Assembly (NCBI RefSeq): GCF_003259315.1
Contig: NZ_QLLT01000006.1
Coordinates: 1 to 64,000, forward strand
Direction of reading: 5' to 3'
Source: Kitasatospora sp. SolWspMP-SS2h
Lineage (GTDB): Bacteria > Actinomycetota > Actinomycetes > Streptomycetales > Streptomycetaceae
Length of the DNA: 64,000 bases
Part shown: positions 27,051 through 36,457 of the stretch, piece after piece
Layout: each line of letters opens with the position of its first letter
How positions within the stretch are numbered: position 1 is the stretch's first letter
Translations under genes and position numbers: made by a program
The notes under the pieces: model-generated
Seen by the model: only the letters and a program-made list of their open reading frames with translations
Databases searched by the model: none
Told to the model about the DNA's origin: nothing

Positions 27051-27664
27051 GGCGTCCCCCCGATCCCCAGCTCGCGCAGCACCAGCGCGTGCAGGTGGGC
27101 CCGGAACCTGGGGACCTGCCCGCGGATCATCGACCGGCAGAAGCCGTGCACCGTCCACAGCACCGTCCATACCGCCAACTCGGCGCGCTCCGGCGGGACT
27201 CCCGGCAGCGCGGCGGCCAGCGCGTCGCGCACCGACTCCAGCAGCGGCCGGGTGTACTCCTCCTCCAGGCCGGCGAACTCGGCGGCGTCCGCCAGCCAGC
27301 GCCGCATCCACAGCGCGGGCACGTCCGGCCGCTCCAGGCAGAAGTCCAGGTACCGGTCCGCGAAGGCGACCGCCGCCCCCGCCGGGTCCGCCCCCGCCCG
27401 CGCCCCGAACTCCCGCAGCGCCCCCGCCACCGCCGCCCGCTCGGCCTCGTGCGCCCGCCGCATCACCTCGCGGTACAAGTCGCCCTTCCCGCCCACGTGG
27501 TACGCGACGGTGGCGACGTTCAACCCCGCGGCGGCGGCGATCGTCCGGGTGGTCGTCCCGTCGTACCCGTGCTCCGCGAACAGCGCGGTCGCCGCCGCGA
27601 CGATCCGCTCCCGACTCAGGTCGGCCTGGCTCTGCGGCGCGCTCGGCGCCGGTGGCTCGGTCAT
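27047..27664 (-). CDS. TetR-family regulator of the transporter/lyase operon
   Basis: A 205-residue TetR protein: DNA-binding domain in 15-65 (LSRERIVAAATALFAEHGYD, then GLNVATVAYHVGGKGDLY), effector domain C-terminal of CecR/TetR_C type. The ATG lies 7 bases after a -10 box TACGCT, so the mRNA is leaderless, and a palindrome ATCAA-N4-TTGAT overlaps the -35, which indicates autorepression. Its stop overlaps the transporter GTG. All three genes should be induced together by the ligand of this regulator. Confidence 0.9.
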   Translation of the reverse strand: MTEPPAPSAPQSQADLSRERIVAAATALFAEHGYDGTTTRTIAAAAGLNVATVAYHVGGKGDLYREVMRRAHEAERAAVAGALREFGARAGADPAGAAVAFADRYLDFCLERPDVPALWMRRWLADAAEFAGLEEEYTRPLLESVRDALAAALPGVPPERAELAVWTVLWTVHGFCRSMIRGQVPRFRAHLHALVLRELGIGGTP

Positions 27665-27671
27665 GGCGGGG

Positions 27672-27709
27672 AGCGTACGCGCGCCACCCGCCTCAATCAA
27701 CCGTTTGAT
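27672..27709 (-). promoter_or_regulatory. Promoter and operator of the TetR/MFS/lyase operon
   Basis: On the minus strand: -35 TTGATT (27695-27700), 17-base spacer, -10 TACGCT (27672-27677), then ATG 7 bases later. The palindrome ATCAA-N4-TTGAT (27696-27709) covers the -35. Confidence 0.7.
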
Positions 27710-27747
27710 GGATGACGGCCGTGTGAAATCCGCAGCCGCCGGAAACC

Positions 27748-27786
27748 GCCCCGGACCCCGCCGCGCGGTGCGGCGGGGTCCGGGGC
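27748..27786. terminator. Strong hairpin terminator after dacB
   Basis: A perfect 17-bp stem (27748-27764 with 27770-27786) with a 5-base loop, 19 bases beyond the dacB stop codon. Confidence 0.8.
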
Positions 27787-27804
27787 GGGAAGGCGCGGCG
27801 GGGC

Positions 27805-29418
27805 TCAGCAGTGGGCGACGGCCTCGCAGTCCTCCCAGCGGGTGCCGGAGTAGCCGTCGTCCGCGGCCGGGGCGTTCAGCGACCGGGCCTTCCGCTGGGG
27901 CGCGCCGGCCGCGGGCGCCGTGGCGGGGCCGGTGGCCAGGCGGACGGCGATCGCGTCCAGGACCGGGCGGGGGCTGGTGCCGGCGAAGTCGTTGATCAGC
28001 ACGGCGAAGACCAGGCGGCGGCCGTCGGGGGCGGTGGCGTAGCCGACCAGGTTGTCGACGCCGCCCATCGAGCCGCTCTTGGCGTGCACGTTGTTCGCGG
28101 CCTTGGTGCCGGTCATCCGGGCGGCCAGCGTGCCGCCGACCATCCGCTGCGGGTTGCCGGCCACCGGCAGGGCGTCGTACCAGGCGCCGAACCAGGGCCG
28201 GTCCTGGACCAGCCGGAGCAGGTCGGCCATCTTGGCCGGGGTGATCAGGTCGTAGCGGGACAGGCCGGAGCCGTCGACCTGCCGCCCGGCGGGGGTGTCC
28301 AGCCCGTTGGCCCTCAGGAACGCCTGGACCTGGGCGATGCCGGTCGCCCAGTCGCCGCGGCCGCCCTTGACCTTGCCGATCTCCTTGGTCAGGTGCTCGG
28401 CCATGCCGTTGTTGCTGACCTTCAGCATCGGGACGACCAGCTCGGCGAGGGTCTGCGAGCGGTGCGAGACCAGCGGCTGCGAGCCCTCCTGCCCGGTCGC
28501 CGCCTGCGCGCCGCCGTGCGCCACCCGCACGCCGTGCCGGGCCAGCGCGCCCGCGAACACCCGGCCCGCGTACGTCGACGGGTCCTCGACCGTCACCCAG
28601 GAGGTGACCGGCGCGGCCCCGGCCGCGATGCTGCCGGACAGCGCCAGCCCGTTGCTGCCGCGCCCGCGGTCCACCCCGACGGACGAGCCGCTGCCCGCCG
28701 CGCCGGTGGCCACCGACCCGGCGAACGCCATCGGCGCCTCGGCCGGGTTCAGGGTGACCTGCGCCGCCTGCCCGGCGGCCGCGCCCGGCGCGACCGTCAC
28801 CTGCACGGTGTCCATCAGGTACTCGGGGTCGTTGGCGACCGTCAGCCCGGATATCTGCGGGCTGTACGAGTACGGCTCGTCGTCCCAGGCCCAGCCGGGG
28901 CCGAGCGGCGTGCTGTCGTAGCGGGTGCCGTCGGCCAGCACCCGGCCGGTGACGGTGGTGATCCCGGACGCCGCGACCTGCGCGGCCAGGTCGTCGAGGT
29001 CCTGCACCAGCAGGGTGGGGTCGCCGCCGCCGCGCAGCACCAGGTCGCCGACCACCTTGGAGCCGTACCGGCTGCCGGTGGTGCGCACCTCGGTGGTGAA
29101 CCGGTAGTCCGCGCCGAGCAGGTCGAGCGCGGCGGTGGAGGTCACCGTCTTCAGGGTGGACGCCGGGGTGAGCAGCGCCTGCGGCTGCCGGGCGTACAGC
29201 ACCTGCCCGGTGGCGGCGTCCAGCACCTCGACGCCGGTCTGGGCGTTGGCCAGCCGGGAGTCGGACAGCAGGGCGTCGAGGTCGGCGGCCAGGGTGGCGT
29301 CGGCCGGGGCCGGGTCGTCGGCCTGGGCCGAGCCGGCGAGCAGGGAGGCGGCGAGGACCGCGGCGGCCAGCGGCAGGCCGCGGCGGTACCGGTGGTGGCG
29401 GGACGGGCGTCCGGGCAA
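27805..29418 (-). CDS. dacB: D-alanyl-D-alanine carboxypeptidase/endopeptidase (PBP4 type, family S13)
   Basis: A 537-residue secreted class C penicillin-binding protein that trims or cleaves peptidoglycan cross-links. The three active-site motifs are present: S87-T-L-K90, S335-N-N and K447-S-G. The large insertion between the first two motifs that marks S13 enzymes is there. A twin-arginine-like basic N-terminus and hydrophobic stretch form the signal (cut near AQADD). The TTG start at 29418 is preceded by GGAG. The extra C-terminal tail has a cysteine pair (WEDCEAVAHC). It is divergent from a TetR gene; a strong terminator follows. Confidence 0.92.
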   Translation of the reverse strand: MPGRPSRHHRYRRGLPLAAAVLAASLLAGSAQADDPAPADATLAADLDALLSDSRLANAQTGVEVLDAATGQVLYARQPQALLTPASTLKTVTSTAALDLLGADYRFTTEVRTTGSRYGSKVVGDLVLRGGGDPTLLVQDLDDLAAQVAASGITTVTGRVLADGTRYDSTPLGPGWAWDDEPYSYSPQISGLTVANDPEYLMDTVQVTVAPGAAAGQAAQVTLNPAEAPMAFAGSVATGAAGSGSSVGVDRGRGSNGLALSGSIAAGAAPVTSWVTVEDPSTYAGRVFAGALARHGVRVAHGGAQAATGQEGSQPLVSHRSQTLAELVVPMLKVSNNGMAEHLTKEIGKVKGGRGDWATGIAQVQAFLRANGLDTPAGRQVDGSGLSRYDLITPAKMADLLRLVQDRPWFGAWYDALPVAGNPQRMVGGTLAARMTGTKAANNVHAKSGSMGGVDNLVGYATAPDGRRLVFAVLINDFAGTSPRPVLDAIAVRLATGPATAPAAGAPQRKARSLNAPAADDGYSGTRWEDCEAVAHC

Positions 29419-29654
29419 GGGTGCTCCAGGGTGCGGATCGGCCGGGGGCGCACGTCACCCGCACCCCCGTTTTGGCATGAACATTACCATTTGTCGGGGT
29501 ATCGGATGATCTTCCCCCGGCCCTGCGGAACCCCGGCCGTACGGCCCGCGCCGACGTCCCCACCCCCTACCGACGCGTCGGCGCCGGAAAAGGTCGCACC
29601 CGAATCCCGATAAACTGGCCACCCGCTCGAAGGGCCACGCACAGGACGGGGAAC

Positions 29655-30230
29655 ATGGCTGCGCACGCTGGGCTGACGGTCGAACGCATCACCCGCGCCG
29701 CCGCCGAACTCGCCGACCAGGTCGGCATCGAGAAGGTCACCGTCTCCGCGCTGGCCCGCCGGTTCGGGGTGAAGGACGCCAGCTTCTACTCGCACGTCAA
29801 GAACCTCCAGGAGATTCGGGTCCGGGTCGCCCTGCTGGCCTCCGACGAGCTGAACCAGGCCTTGGCCGCCGCCATCGCCGGCCGCTCCGGCGGCGAGGCG
29901 CTGACCGCCTTCGCGGACGCCTACCGGCACTATGCGCTGGCCCACCCCGGCCGCTACGCCGCCACCCAACTGCCGCTGGACCCGGACCGGTTCACCGACA
30001 CCACGGTGTTCGCCCGGAGCATCGAACTGACCTACGCGGTGATGCGCCACTACCGCCTCGACGAACCCGACCTGACCGACGCCGCCCGCCTCCTGCGCAG
30101 CACCTTCCACGGCTTCATCGGCATCGAGAGCGCCGGTGGCTTCAACCACCCGCGCGCCGCCGCCGACTCCTGGCGGCGCATCACCACCGGCCTGCACCAC
30201 CTCCTGGAGAACTGGCCCCCGGCCCGCTGA
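29655..30230 (+). CDS. TetR-family regulator with WHG C-terminal domain
   Basis: A 191-residue regulator. The HTH region (KVTVSALARRFGVKDASFYSHVKNL) is at about 25-50 and the C-terminus (LLRSTFHGFIGIESAGGF) is of the WHG/TetR_C_33 type. A TAAACT box at 29611-29616 is a possible -10. It is divergent from dacB; the 236-base gap includes an AT-rich patch (AACATTACCATTTG near 29481) unusual for this DNA, which may be the dacB promoter or a binding site. Target genes unknown. Confidence 0.87.
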   Translation: MAAHAGLTVERITRAAAELADQVGIEKVTVSALARRFGVKDASFYSHVKNLQEIRVRVALLASDELNQALAAAIAGRSGGEALTAFADAYRHYALAHPGRYAATQLPLDPDRFTDTTVFARSIELTYAVMRHYRLDEPDLTDAARLLRSTFHGFIGIESAGGFNHPRAAADSWRRITTGLHHLLENWPPAR

Positions 30231-30457
30231 CCCCCGGAGCGTCGCCGCCGCAACTCCCTTTCGAAGCCTGGACGTTCGATACCGGGACGCTCGCCGCCGG
30301 ACCGTCCGCCGCGGTGCCGGTCAGCGGGGCGAGCGCCCCCACCCCGAACACCAGCGCCGCCCGCACCAGCGCAGGCCGCACCACCTGCCGTCGACGGACG
30401 CCCGCGCCGCCGGAGCGCCCGCCCGCGCCTGCGCTCCCGCCTCCGCCCCGCCGCTCA

Positions 30458-30720
30458 CGGCCGCACCACCCGGGCCAGGAACGCGCCCAGGTTCACCCGG
30501 ACCCGGGCGATCCGCTCCTCGATGCTCAGGCTCTCCCGCATCCGCACCCCGCCCGCCGGTGCCCCCGCACGTACAGCGAGCGCGCCAGGTCGCCGCAGAC
30601 GTACTCGCCCGCCGACGCGTACTCCTCCCCGGACGGCCGCCCCGCCTTCCGCGCCGTCAGCAGCGCCACCCCGGACGCCGCGTGCACCGTCAGGCAGATC
30701 GAGCACACGGCCCCCTGCCG
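30458..30720 (-). pseudogene. Decayed FBP (elongation factor G-binding) domain gene
   Basis: The minus strand encodes CSICLTVHAASGVALLTARK and then GEYVCGDLARSLYVRG, which match the zinc-binding C-terminal half of FBP/FusB-type proteins (usual form CSLCLT...CxDLACSLYVRGK). The match then continues in another frame as MRESLSIEERIARVRVNL. A frameshift must lie between about 30537 and 30561. The N-terminal half of the family is absent upstream, and the last cysteine is Arg. Family proteins rescue or protect EF-G on the ribosome. I read this as a truncated, frameshifted remnant; the 230 bases downstream (30231-30457) hold nothing recognisable. Confidence 0.7.
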
Positions 30721-30843
30721 GGCCCCGGCCCCGGCCCGCCCCTCGCCCCACCCGGCCGCTCCGGTGCGTGAGCGGTCTATGAGCGGTCCGTGGCCGTCCG
30801 GTTGTGGAGAATGTGCGAAAGTGGTTGCCCCTTCAATCAAAAA

Positions 30844-30862
30844 TAGGTGAGGCTAACCTAAG
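30844..30862. promoter_or_regulatory. Iron box (DmdR1/IdeR/DtxR operator)
   Basis: The 19 bases match the DtxR-family consensus TTAGGTTAGGCTAACCTAA at 17 positions (differences at the first and seventh). The box lies 48 bases before the DoxX start and also upstream of the decayed FBP gene on the other strand. Confidence 0.8.
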
Positions 30863-30910
30863 TTTCTGTTGTGAACGCGCCGAACGCGTCGCCCGCCCAT
30901 GGAGGCCCCC

Positions 30911-31384
30911 ATGTCCCCGTCCGCTCCTCACCGCACGGTCGAAGCGGCCCGCCCCTACCTCGTCGGCCTGACCCGCGCCGCGACCGGCCTGCTCTTCGCC
31001 TGCCACGGCGCGGCCTCGCTGTTCGGCGTCCTGGGCGGCGCCAAGGGCGGCGGCACGGTGGAGGCGCTGTCCTGGCCCGGCTGGTACGCGGCCGTCATCC
31101 AACTCGTCGGCGGCACCCTGGTCCTGCTCGGCCTCGGTACCCGGACGGCCGCCGTGGTCTGCTCCGGCTCGATGGCCTACGCCTACTTCTCCGTCCACCA
31201 GGAGAACGGCCTGCTCCCGATCCAGAACGGCGGCGAGGCCGCCGCCCTCTTCGCCTGGGCCTTCCTGCTCCTCGCCGCCACCGGCCCCGGCGCCCTCGCC
31301 CTCGACGCCCTCCTCCCGACCCGCCGCCGCACCGGCGCCCCGGAGCCCGCCACCGCCCCGGAGCCCGCCGCCGCCACCGCCTGA
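30911..31384 (+). CDS. DoxX-family membrane protein, probably iron-regulated
   Basis: A 157-residue protein with four predicted membrane helices (LTRAATGLLFACHG, AAVIQLVGGTLVLLGLG, AVVCSGSMAYAYF, AAALFAWAFLLLAA), the DoxX pattern. In mycobacteria a DoxX protein works with superoxide dismutase in a membrane oxidoreductase complex. The ATG at 30911 is chosen because GGAGG lies 5 bases in front; the in-frame ATG at 30899 would place that site inside the gene. A near-perfect iron box upstream predicts repression when iron is plentiful. The C-terminus is an acidic Pro/Ala tail. Confidence 0.88.
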   Translation: MSPSAPHRTVEAARPYLVGLTRAATGLLFACHGAASLFGVLGGAKGGGTVEALSWPGWYAAVIQLVGGTLVLLGLGTRTAAVVCSGSMAYAYFSVHQENGLLPIQNGGEAAALFAWAFLLLAATGPGALALDALLPTRRRTGAPEPATAPEPAAATA

Positions 31385-31421
31385 CCCCGGCCGCCCGGCC
31401 GCGAACGCGCGGACGCGCGAA

Positions 31422-31462
31422 AGCCGCCCGGCGCGGGATGGGGGACCCCGCGCCGGACGGCT
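31422..31462. terminator. Bidirectional hairpin between DoxX and GH16 genes
   Basis: A 16-bp stem with one mismatch (31422-31437 with 31447-31462). Between it and the GH16 stop lies a short tandem repeat of TACCGCT/TCACCGCT (about 31471-31507). Confidence 0.65.
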
Positions 31463-31521
31463 CACCGTCCTACCGCTTACCGCTTACCGCTTCACCGCTT
31501 CACCGCCGCACCGGCCGGCGC

Positions 31522-32307
31522 TCAGTACTTGGTGTACTTCATCCAGTCGTAGCGGGCGGTGAGCGGCGTGCCCGGGTAGGTGAAGGGGCTGAGCCAGCTG
31601 TCGACCCCGGTGCCGGGCCACAGGTTGGCGATGAGCCGCATCGGGTGGGTGGGCAGGGCGCCGCGCGAGCCGTTCTCCTGGTGGACGAGCTTGCCGTCGA
31701 CGAACCAGTTGATGGTGCCCTGGTTCCACCACTCGATGGCGTAGTTGTGGTACCCGGCGGAGGCGTCGAAGCCGAGGTTGATGACGGTCTCGTGGCCGCC
31801 GACGCCGTTGGTGAAGTAGTTGGTCTGGAGCTGGGTCGGGTTCTTGCCGAGGATCTCGACGTCGATCTCGTCCCAGGGCTGGTTGTCGCTCGGCCCGGTG
31901 TAGGTGAAGAACCCGGTGACCGTGCCCGGGTTCTTCACGGCCTGGAGCCGGGCCTCGAAGCGCCCGTACGAGAACAGGTCGTTGGAGCGGAACTCGCCGG
32001 AGGCGTAGGGCCGGCCGGAGCAGCCGCTGGGGCAGGTGGCGGTGTCGAGGTTCTCGCCCATCACGCCGCCGTTGAACCAGACGTGGTCGGCGCGCCAGCC
32101 GGCGTTGAACATGCCGCCGTTGGTCCAGCCGTCGGCCTTGTGCCAGCGGCCGGTGTCGAAGGAGTCGAAGTTGTCGGTGAAGCTGCCGCCGATGGCGGCG
32201 TTGGCGGCGGGGCTGGCGATCGGGCTGACGGTCAGCGCGAGCGCGGCGAGCGGGGCGAGCAGCCAGCGACGGCCGCGGGGTTGACGGGACGGCGCAGAGG
32301 ATCGCAT
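31522..32307 (-). CDS. Secreted GH16 beta-glucanase (lichenase type)
   Basis: A 261-residue enzyme: a signal peptide (RR, hydrophobic core, cut near ANAAIGG), then a single GH16 jelly-roll. The catalytic signature DEIDVE gives nucleophile Glu147 and acid/base Glu151; the lichenase-type layout (FRSNDLFSYGRFEARLQ, TGFFTYTG) indicates cleavage of mixed-linkage beta-1,3-1,4-glucan. No binding module. RBS AAGGAGG precedes the ATG, and two CebR-type operators lie 118-155 bases upstream, so it should be induced with the cello-oligosaccharide genes. Its products would be imported by the transporter encoded upstream. Confidence 0.92.
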   Translation of the reverse strand: MRSSAPSRQPRGRRWLLAPLAALALTVSPIASPAANAAIGGSFTDNFDSFDTGRWHKADGWTNGGMFNAGWRADHVWFNGGVMGENLDTATCPSGCSGRPYASGEFRSNDLFSYGRFEARLQAVKNPGTVTGFFTYTGPSDNQPWDEIDVEILGKNPTQLQTNYFTNGVGGHETVINLGFDASAGYHNYAIEWWNQGTINWFVDGKLVHQENGSRGALPTHPMRLIANLWPGTGVDSWLSPFTYPGTPLTARYDWMKYTKY

Positions 32308-32424
32308 GGTCGGCCTCCTTGGGGCACGGGTGGGTGGGGGATGGTGCCTGTGGTGCCTGTGGTGCGCCGCGTGCGGACGCCGGTGGGGGTCCGTCGGGTC
32401 GCGCGCGGAACTCTGGGGTGGTGG

Positions 32425-32462
32425 GGGAAGCGCTCCCGTCCGGCGGGTCCGGAAGCGCTTCC
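32425..32462 (-). promoter_or_regulatory. Two CebR-type operators upstream of the GH16 gene
   Basis: GGGAAGCGCTCCC (32425-32437) and GGAAGCGCTTCC (32451-32462), centres about 25 bases apart. The established CebR target in Streptomyces is TGGGAGCGCTCCCA. Confidence 0.8.
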
Positions 32463-32499
32463 ACCCGCGGGCGTACGGCTCTGCCGCCCGGTGCGCGGG

Positions 32500-34194
32500 T
32501 CAGTCGCGCGGGGCCAGCTTGAGGATGATGTACTCGTACGCCTGGCTGTTGGGCGACGGGTTCATGTACGGGTCGCTCTCGTTCGGCCAGCCGGTGAACT
32601 GGGTGTCGTTGTACTCGTACCAGGCGGGGCCGTAGAAGACCGGCACGGCGGGCACGTCCTGCGACATGATCCGCTGCAGGTCGTGCAGCGCGGCCTGCTC
32701 GGCCGCCGGGTCGGCCGCCGATTCGAAGGCCTTCACCGCGTCCAGCGACTTCGCCGGGTCGTACTTGCTGAAGTCGCCCGCCGCGACCTTGCCGGTCTCG
32801 GCGCCCATCCGCGGGTCCAGCACGTACTGCAGGCGCTGGTAGGCGGTGCCCCCCTGGCCCCAGTGGATCGCCGCGTCGTACTTCCCGGTGGTGATCGCGG
32901 TGTTCCAGCTGTTGAAGTCGAACGCGCCGTTCGCGTCGACGTCGAAGCCGAGCGCGTTGAGGTCCTTGGCCATCGCCTGGGCCGCGCACCAGTAGTCGGT
33001 GAACGAGTTCGGGTCGATGATCGTGAACTTGATCGTCCGGCCGTCCTTGGTCCACTTGCCGTCGGTCCTGCTCCAGCCGGCCGCGCCCAGCAGCGCGTCG
33101 ACCTTGGCGGCGTCGGCCTCCGGCTTGAGGTCGTCCTTCAGCGCCGGGTCCAGCGCCTTGGCGTCGTTGGGCAGCAGCAGGCCGCTGGAGGAGGTGGCGG
33201 GCAGCGCGTAGTCGGTCTCGCACTGGCTGGTGTACGCCTTGCGGTTCATGCCCGCGCTGATCGCCTGCCGCACCGCCGGGTCGGCCAGCGCCGGGGCGCT
33301 CTCGCTCTTGGTGTTGAGGAAGAGCGAGACGGTGTTGGACGCCGGGAAGTACGGCGCGTCCTGCTGGAACAGGTGGTGGTGCTGCGGGTTCTTCCCGACG
33401 AAGGTGTTCAGCACGTTGTTGATGTTGTTGCCCGCGAGGTCGATCTCGCCGGAGCTGAGCGCCAGGGTGGCCGCGTCGTTGGTGGCGTAGGCGGGGAAGG
33501 AGATCCGCTTGACCTTCGGGGTCTCGCGGAACTGCGGGTTCACCTTGAAGGTGACGTTCTGGCTGGTGAACTTGTCCAGCAGGTACGGGCCGGTGCCGAT
33601 CAGCTGGTCGGCCTTGACGACCGCGGTGGCCGGGTCCTTGATGCCCGACCAGACGTGCTGGGGCACGATCAGCTGGTTAGCGATGCCGGCGAAGTTGGCC
33701 TTCTGCGGGACGTCGAAGCTCATCACCACGGTGTCGGCGTCGGGAGTCTCGATGGTGCCGGGCAGCGGGGCGCCGCCGCCGTTGGCCGCCGGGTTGGCCT
33801 TCAACAGCTCGAAGGTGAACTTGACGTCGGCCGAGGAGAACGCCTGGCCGTCGCTCCACTTGACGCCCGGGGCCAGCGTCAGCTTGAGGGTCCTGTTCCC
33901 GTTCGACCACGCGTAGCCCTTGGCCAGCCACGGGATCGGGTCCTGCTCGGTGAGGGTGTTGAACTGGAACAGCGGCTCCCACACCAGCGAGCGGGCGTTG
34001 GCGAGGGTCAGGAAGGAGTTGCCGTCGAACGGGTTGTAGTTCTCGGTGAAGGAGGGCACCGGGTTGGACTCCACCACCAGGGTGCGGTCCTTCGCGGCCT
34101 TGCCCGAGCCCGCGCCGGAGCCGGAACAGGCGGTGATACCGAGGCCGATCGCCGCGACCAGGGCGGCGGCTCTCCAAGCGGTGGAACGGCTCAT
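32500..34194 (-). CDS. Family-5 ABC substrate-binding lipoprotein, probably for cello-oligosaccharides
   Basis: A 564-residue extracytoplasmic receptor of the oligopeptide/nickel class (SBP family 5). The lipobox ITAC gives Cys23. Motifs include LAPGVKWSDGQAFSSADVKFT and PAVRQAISAGMNRKAY. Family-5 receptors bind peptides but some, such as Thermotoga CbtA, bind cellobiose and longer beta-glucan oligosaccharides. The setting between GH1 and GH16 genes under CebR operators supports a sugar ligand. It follows the two ATPase genes by 137 bases. Confidence 0.85.
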   Translation of the reverse strand: MSRSTAWRAAALVAAIGLGITACSGSGAGSGKAAKDRTLVVESNPVPSFTENYNPFDGNSFLTLANARSLVWEPLFQFNTLTEQDPIPWLAKGYAWSNGNRTLKLTLAPGVKWSDGQAFSSADVKFTFELLKANPAANGGGAPLPGTIETPDADTVVMSFDVPQKANFAGIANQLIVPQHVWSGIKDPATAVVKADQLIGTGPYLLDKFTSQNVTFKVNPQFRETPKVKRISFPAYATNDAATLALSSGEIDLAGNNINNVLNTFVGKNPQHHHLFQQDAPYFPASNTVSLFLNTKSESAPALADPAVRQAISAGMNRKAYTSQCETDYALPATSSSGLLLPNDAKALDPALKDDLKPEADAAKVDALLGAAGWSRTDGKWTKDGRTIKFTIIDPNSFTDYWCAAQAMAKDLNALGFDVDANGAFDFNSWNTAITTGKYDAAIHWGQGGTAYQRLQYVLDPRMGAETGKVAAGDFSKYDPAKSLDAVKAFESAADPAAEQAALHDLQRIMSQDVPAVPVFYGPAWYEYNDTQFTGWPNESDPYMNPSPNSQAYEYIILKLAPRD

Positions 34195-34331
34195 GGTGAC
34201 GTGCTCCTTCTGTGGTTCGGCGCCGACTCGGCGGCGGCGTCGAGTCCCGGCGGTCGCACGCCGCCGGGCGGGGTTTCGGTGGGAAGCGCCGTACGCGGAC
34301 GTACGGGGATCAGGGGCGCGGGACGGGCCCG
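34195..34331 (-). other. Gap before the binding-protein gene with hairpin and operator half-site
   Basis: A stem CCCGGCGG/CCGCCGGG (34246-34268) and GGGAAGCGC (34281-34289), which matches one half of the CebR palindrome. It may give the abundant binding protein separate expression. Confidence 0.35.
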
Positions 34332-35419
<1,088 letters not shown>

Positions 35420-35423
<4 letters not shown>

Positions 35424-36457
35424 AGGTTCCTCCCCAGGGATCGGGCCAGCGGTGCCGGCAGTTCGCGGCCGCCCCCGTGCAGCCAGCACGCGGCCAGCCG
35501 CCCGGCGGAGTCGCCCGCGGGCACGGTGGTGGGCGGGAAGTCGACGGCGCAGCGCTCCAGCGCGAACGCGCAGCGCGGGTGGAAGGAGCAGCCGGTCGGC
35601 AGTGCGGTCAGGGCGGGCGGCGAGCCGGGGATGCCCTCCATCCGCACCCGTTCGCCGTGCAGCGCGGGGAAGGAGTCGAGCAGGCCGGCCGTGTACGGGT
35701 GCCGGGGGCCCTCGAACAGCGCCCGGGCCGGGGCGCGTTCCAGCAGCCGCCCCGCGTACATGATCGCGATGGTGTCGGCCAGCTCGACCAGGAGCGACAG
35801 GTCGTGCGTGATGAAGACGATCGCGAAGCCCAACGCGTCCTTGAGCCGCAGGAGTTCGGTGAGGATCTCGCGCTGGGTGACGACGTCCAGCGCGGTGGTC
35901 GGCTCGTCCATGACGACGATCTCCGGGTCCAGCGCCAGGGCCATCGCGATCATCACCCGCTGCCGCATGCCGCCGGACAGCTCGTGCGGGTAGCTGTGCA
36001 GCCGGTCCGCGCTGATGCCCACCAGCCGCAGCAGTTCCGCCGCCCGCTCGGTGCGCTGCGCGGCGGTCGGCCCGGCGCGGTGCGCCCGCAGCGCGTCGGT
36101 CAGCTGGGCGTCGATCCGGGCCACCGGGTTCAGGGCGTGCATGGCGCTCTGGAAGACCACCGAGATCTGGTTCCAGCGCACCCGGCGCAGCTCGGCCGCG
36201 TCGGCCGCCAGCAGGTCCAGCGAGCCGTCCCGGCCGTGGAAGCGGACCTCGCCGCCGGTGATCACGCCGGGGGCGCGCAGCAGCCGGGTCAGCGCGTACG
36301 CCAGGGTGGACTTGCCGGAGCCGGACTCGCCGGCCAGGCCGAGCACCTCGCCCCGGCGCAGGGTGAGGCTCGCGTCGGTGATGGCGCGCACCGCCCGGTC
36401 GCCCAGGCCGTAGTCGACGCACAGGTCGCGCACTTCGAGGATGGGTTCGCCGGTCAC
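35420..36457 (-). CDS. Oligopeptide-type ABC transporter ATPase (OppD/DppD class)
   Basis: A 345-residue ATPase with Walker [15 protein letters not shown], signature [15 protein letters not shown], Walker [17 protein letters not shown]-loop [13 protein letters not shown] and the Opp C-terminal cysteine cluster [15 protein letters not shown] dedicated ATPase pair sets this importer apart from the Streptomyces sugar importers CebEFG and MalEFG, which borrow the shared ATPase MsiK. GTGA overlaps at both ends link it to the permease and the second ATPase. Confidence 0.93.

Noticed and set aside
30899..30911. Upstream ATG as the DoxX start
   Set aside because: The GGAGG ribosome site would then lie within the coding sequence; the ATG at 30911 has correct spacing.
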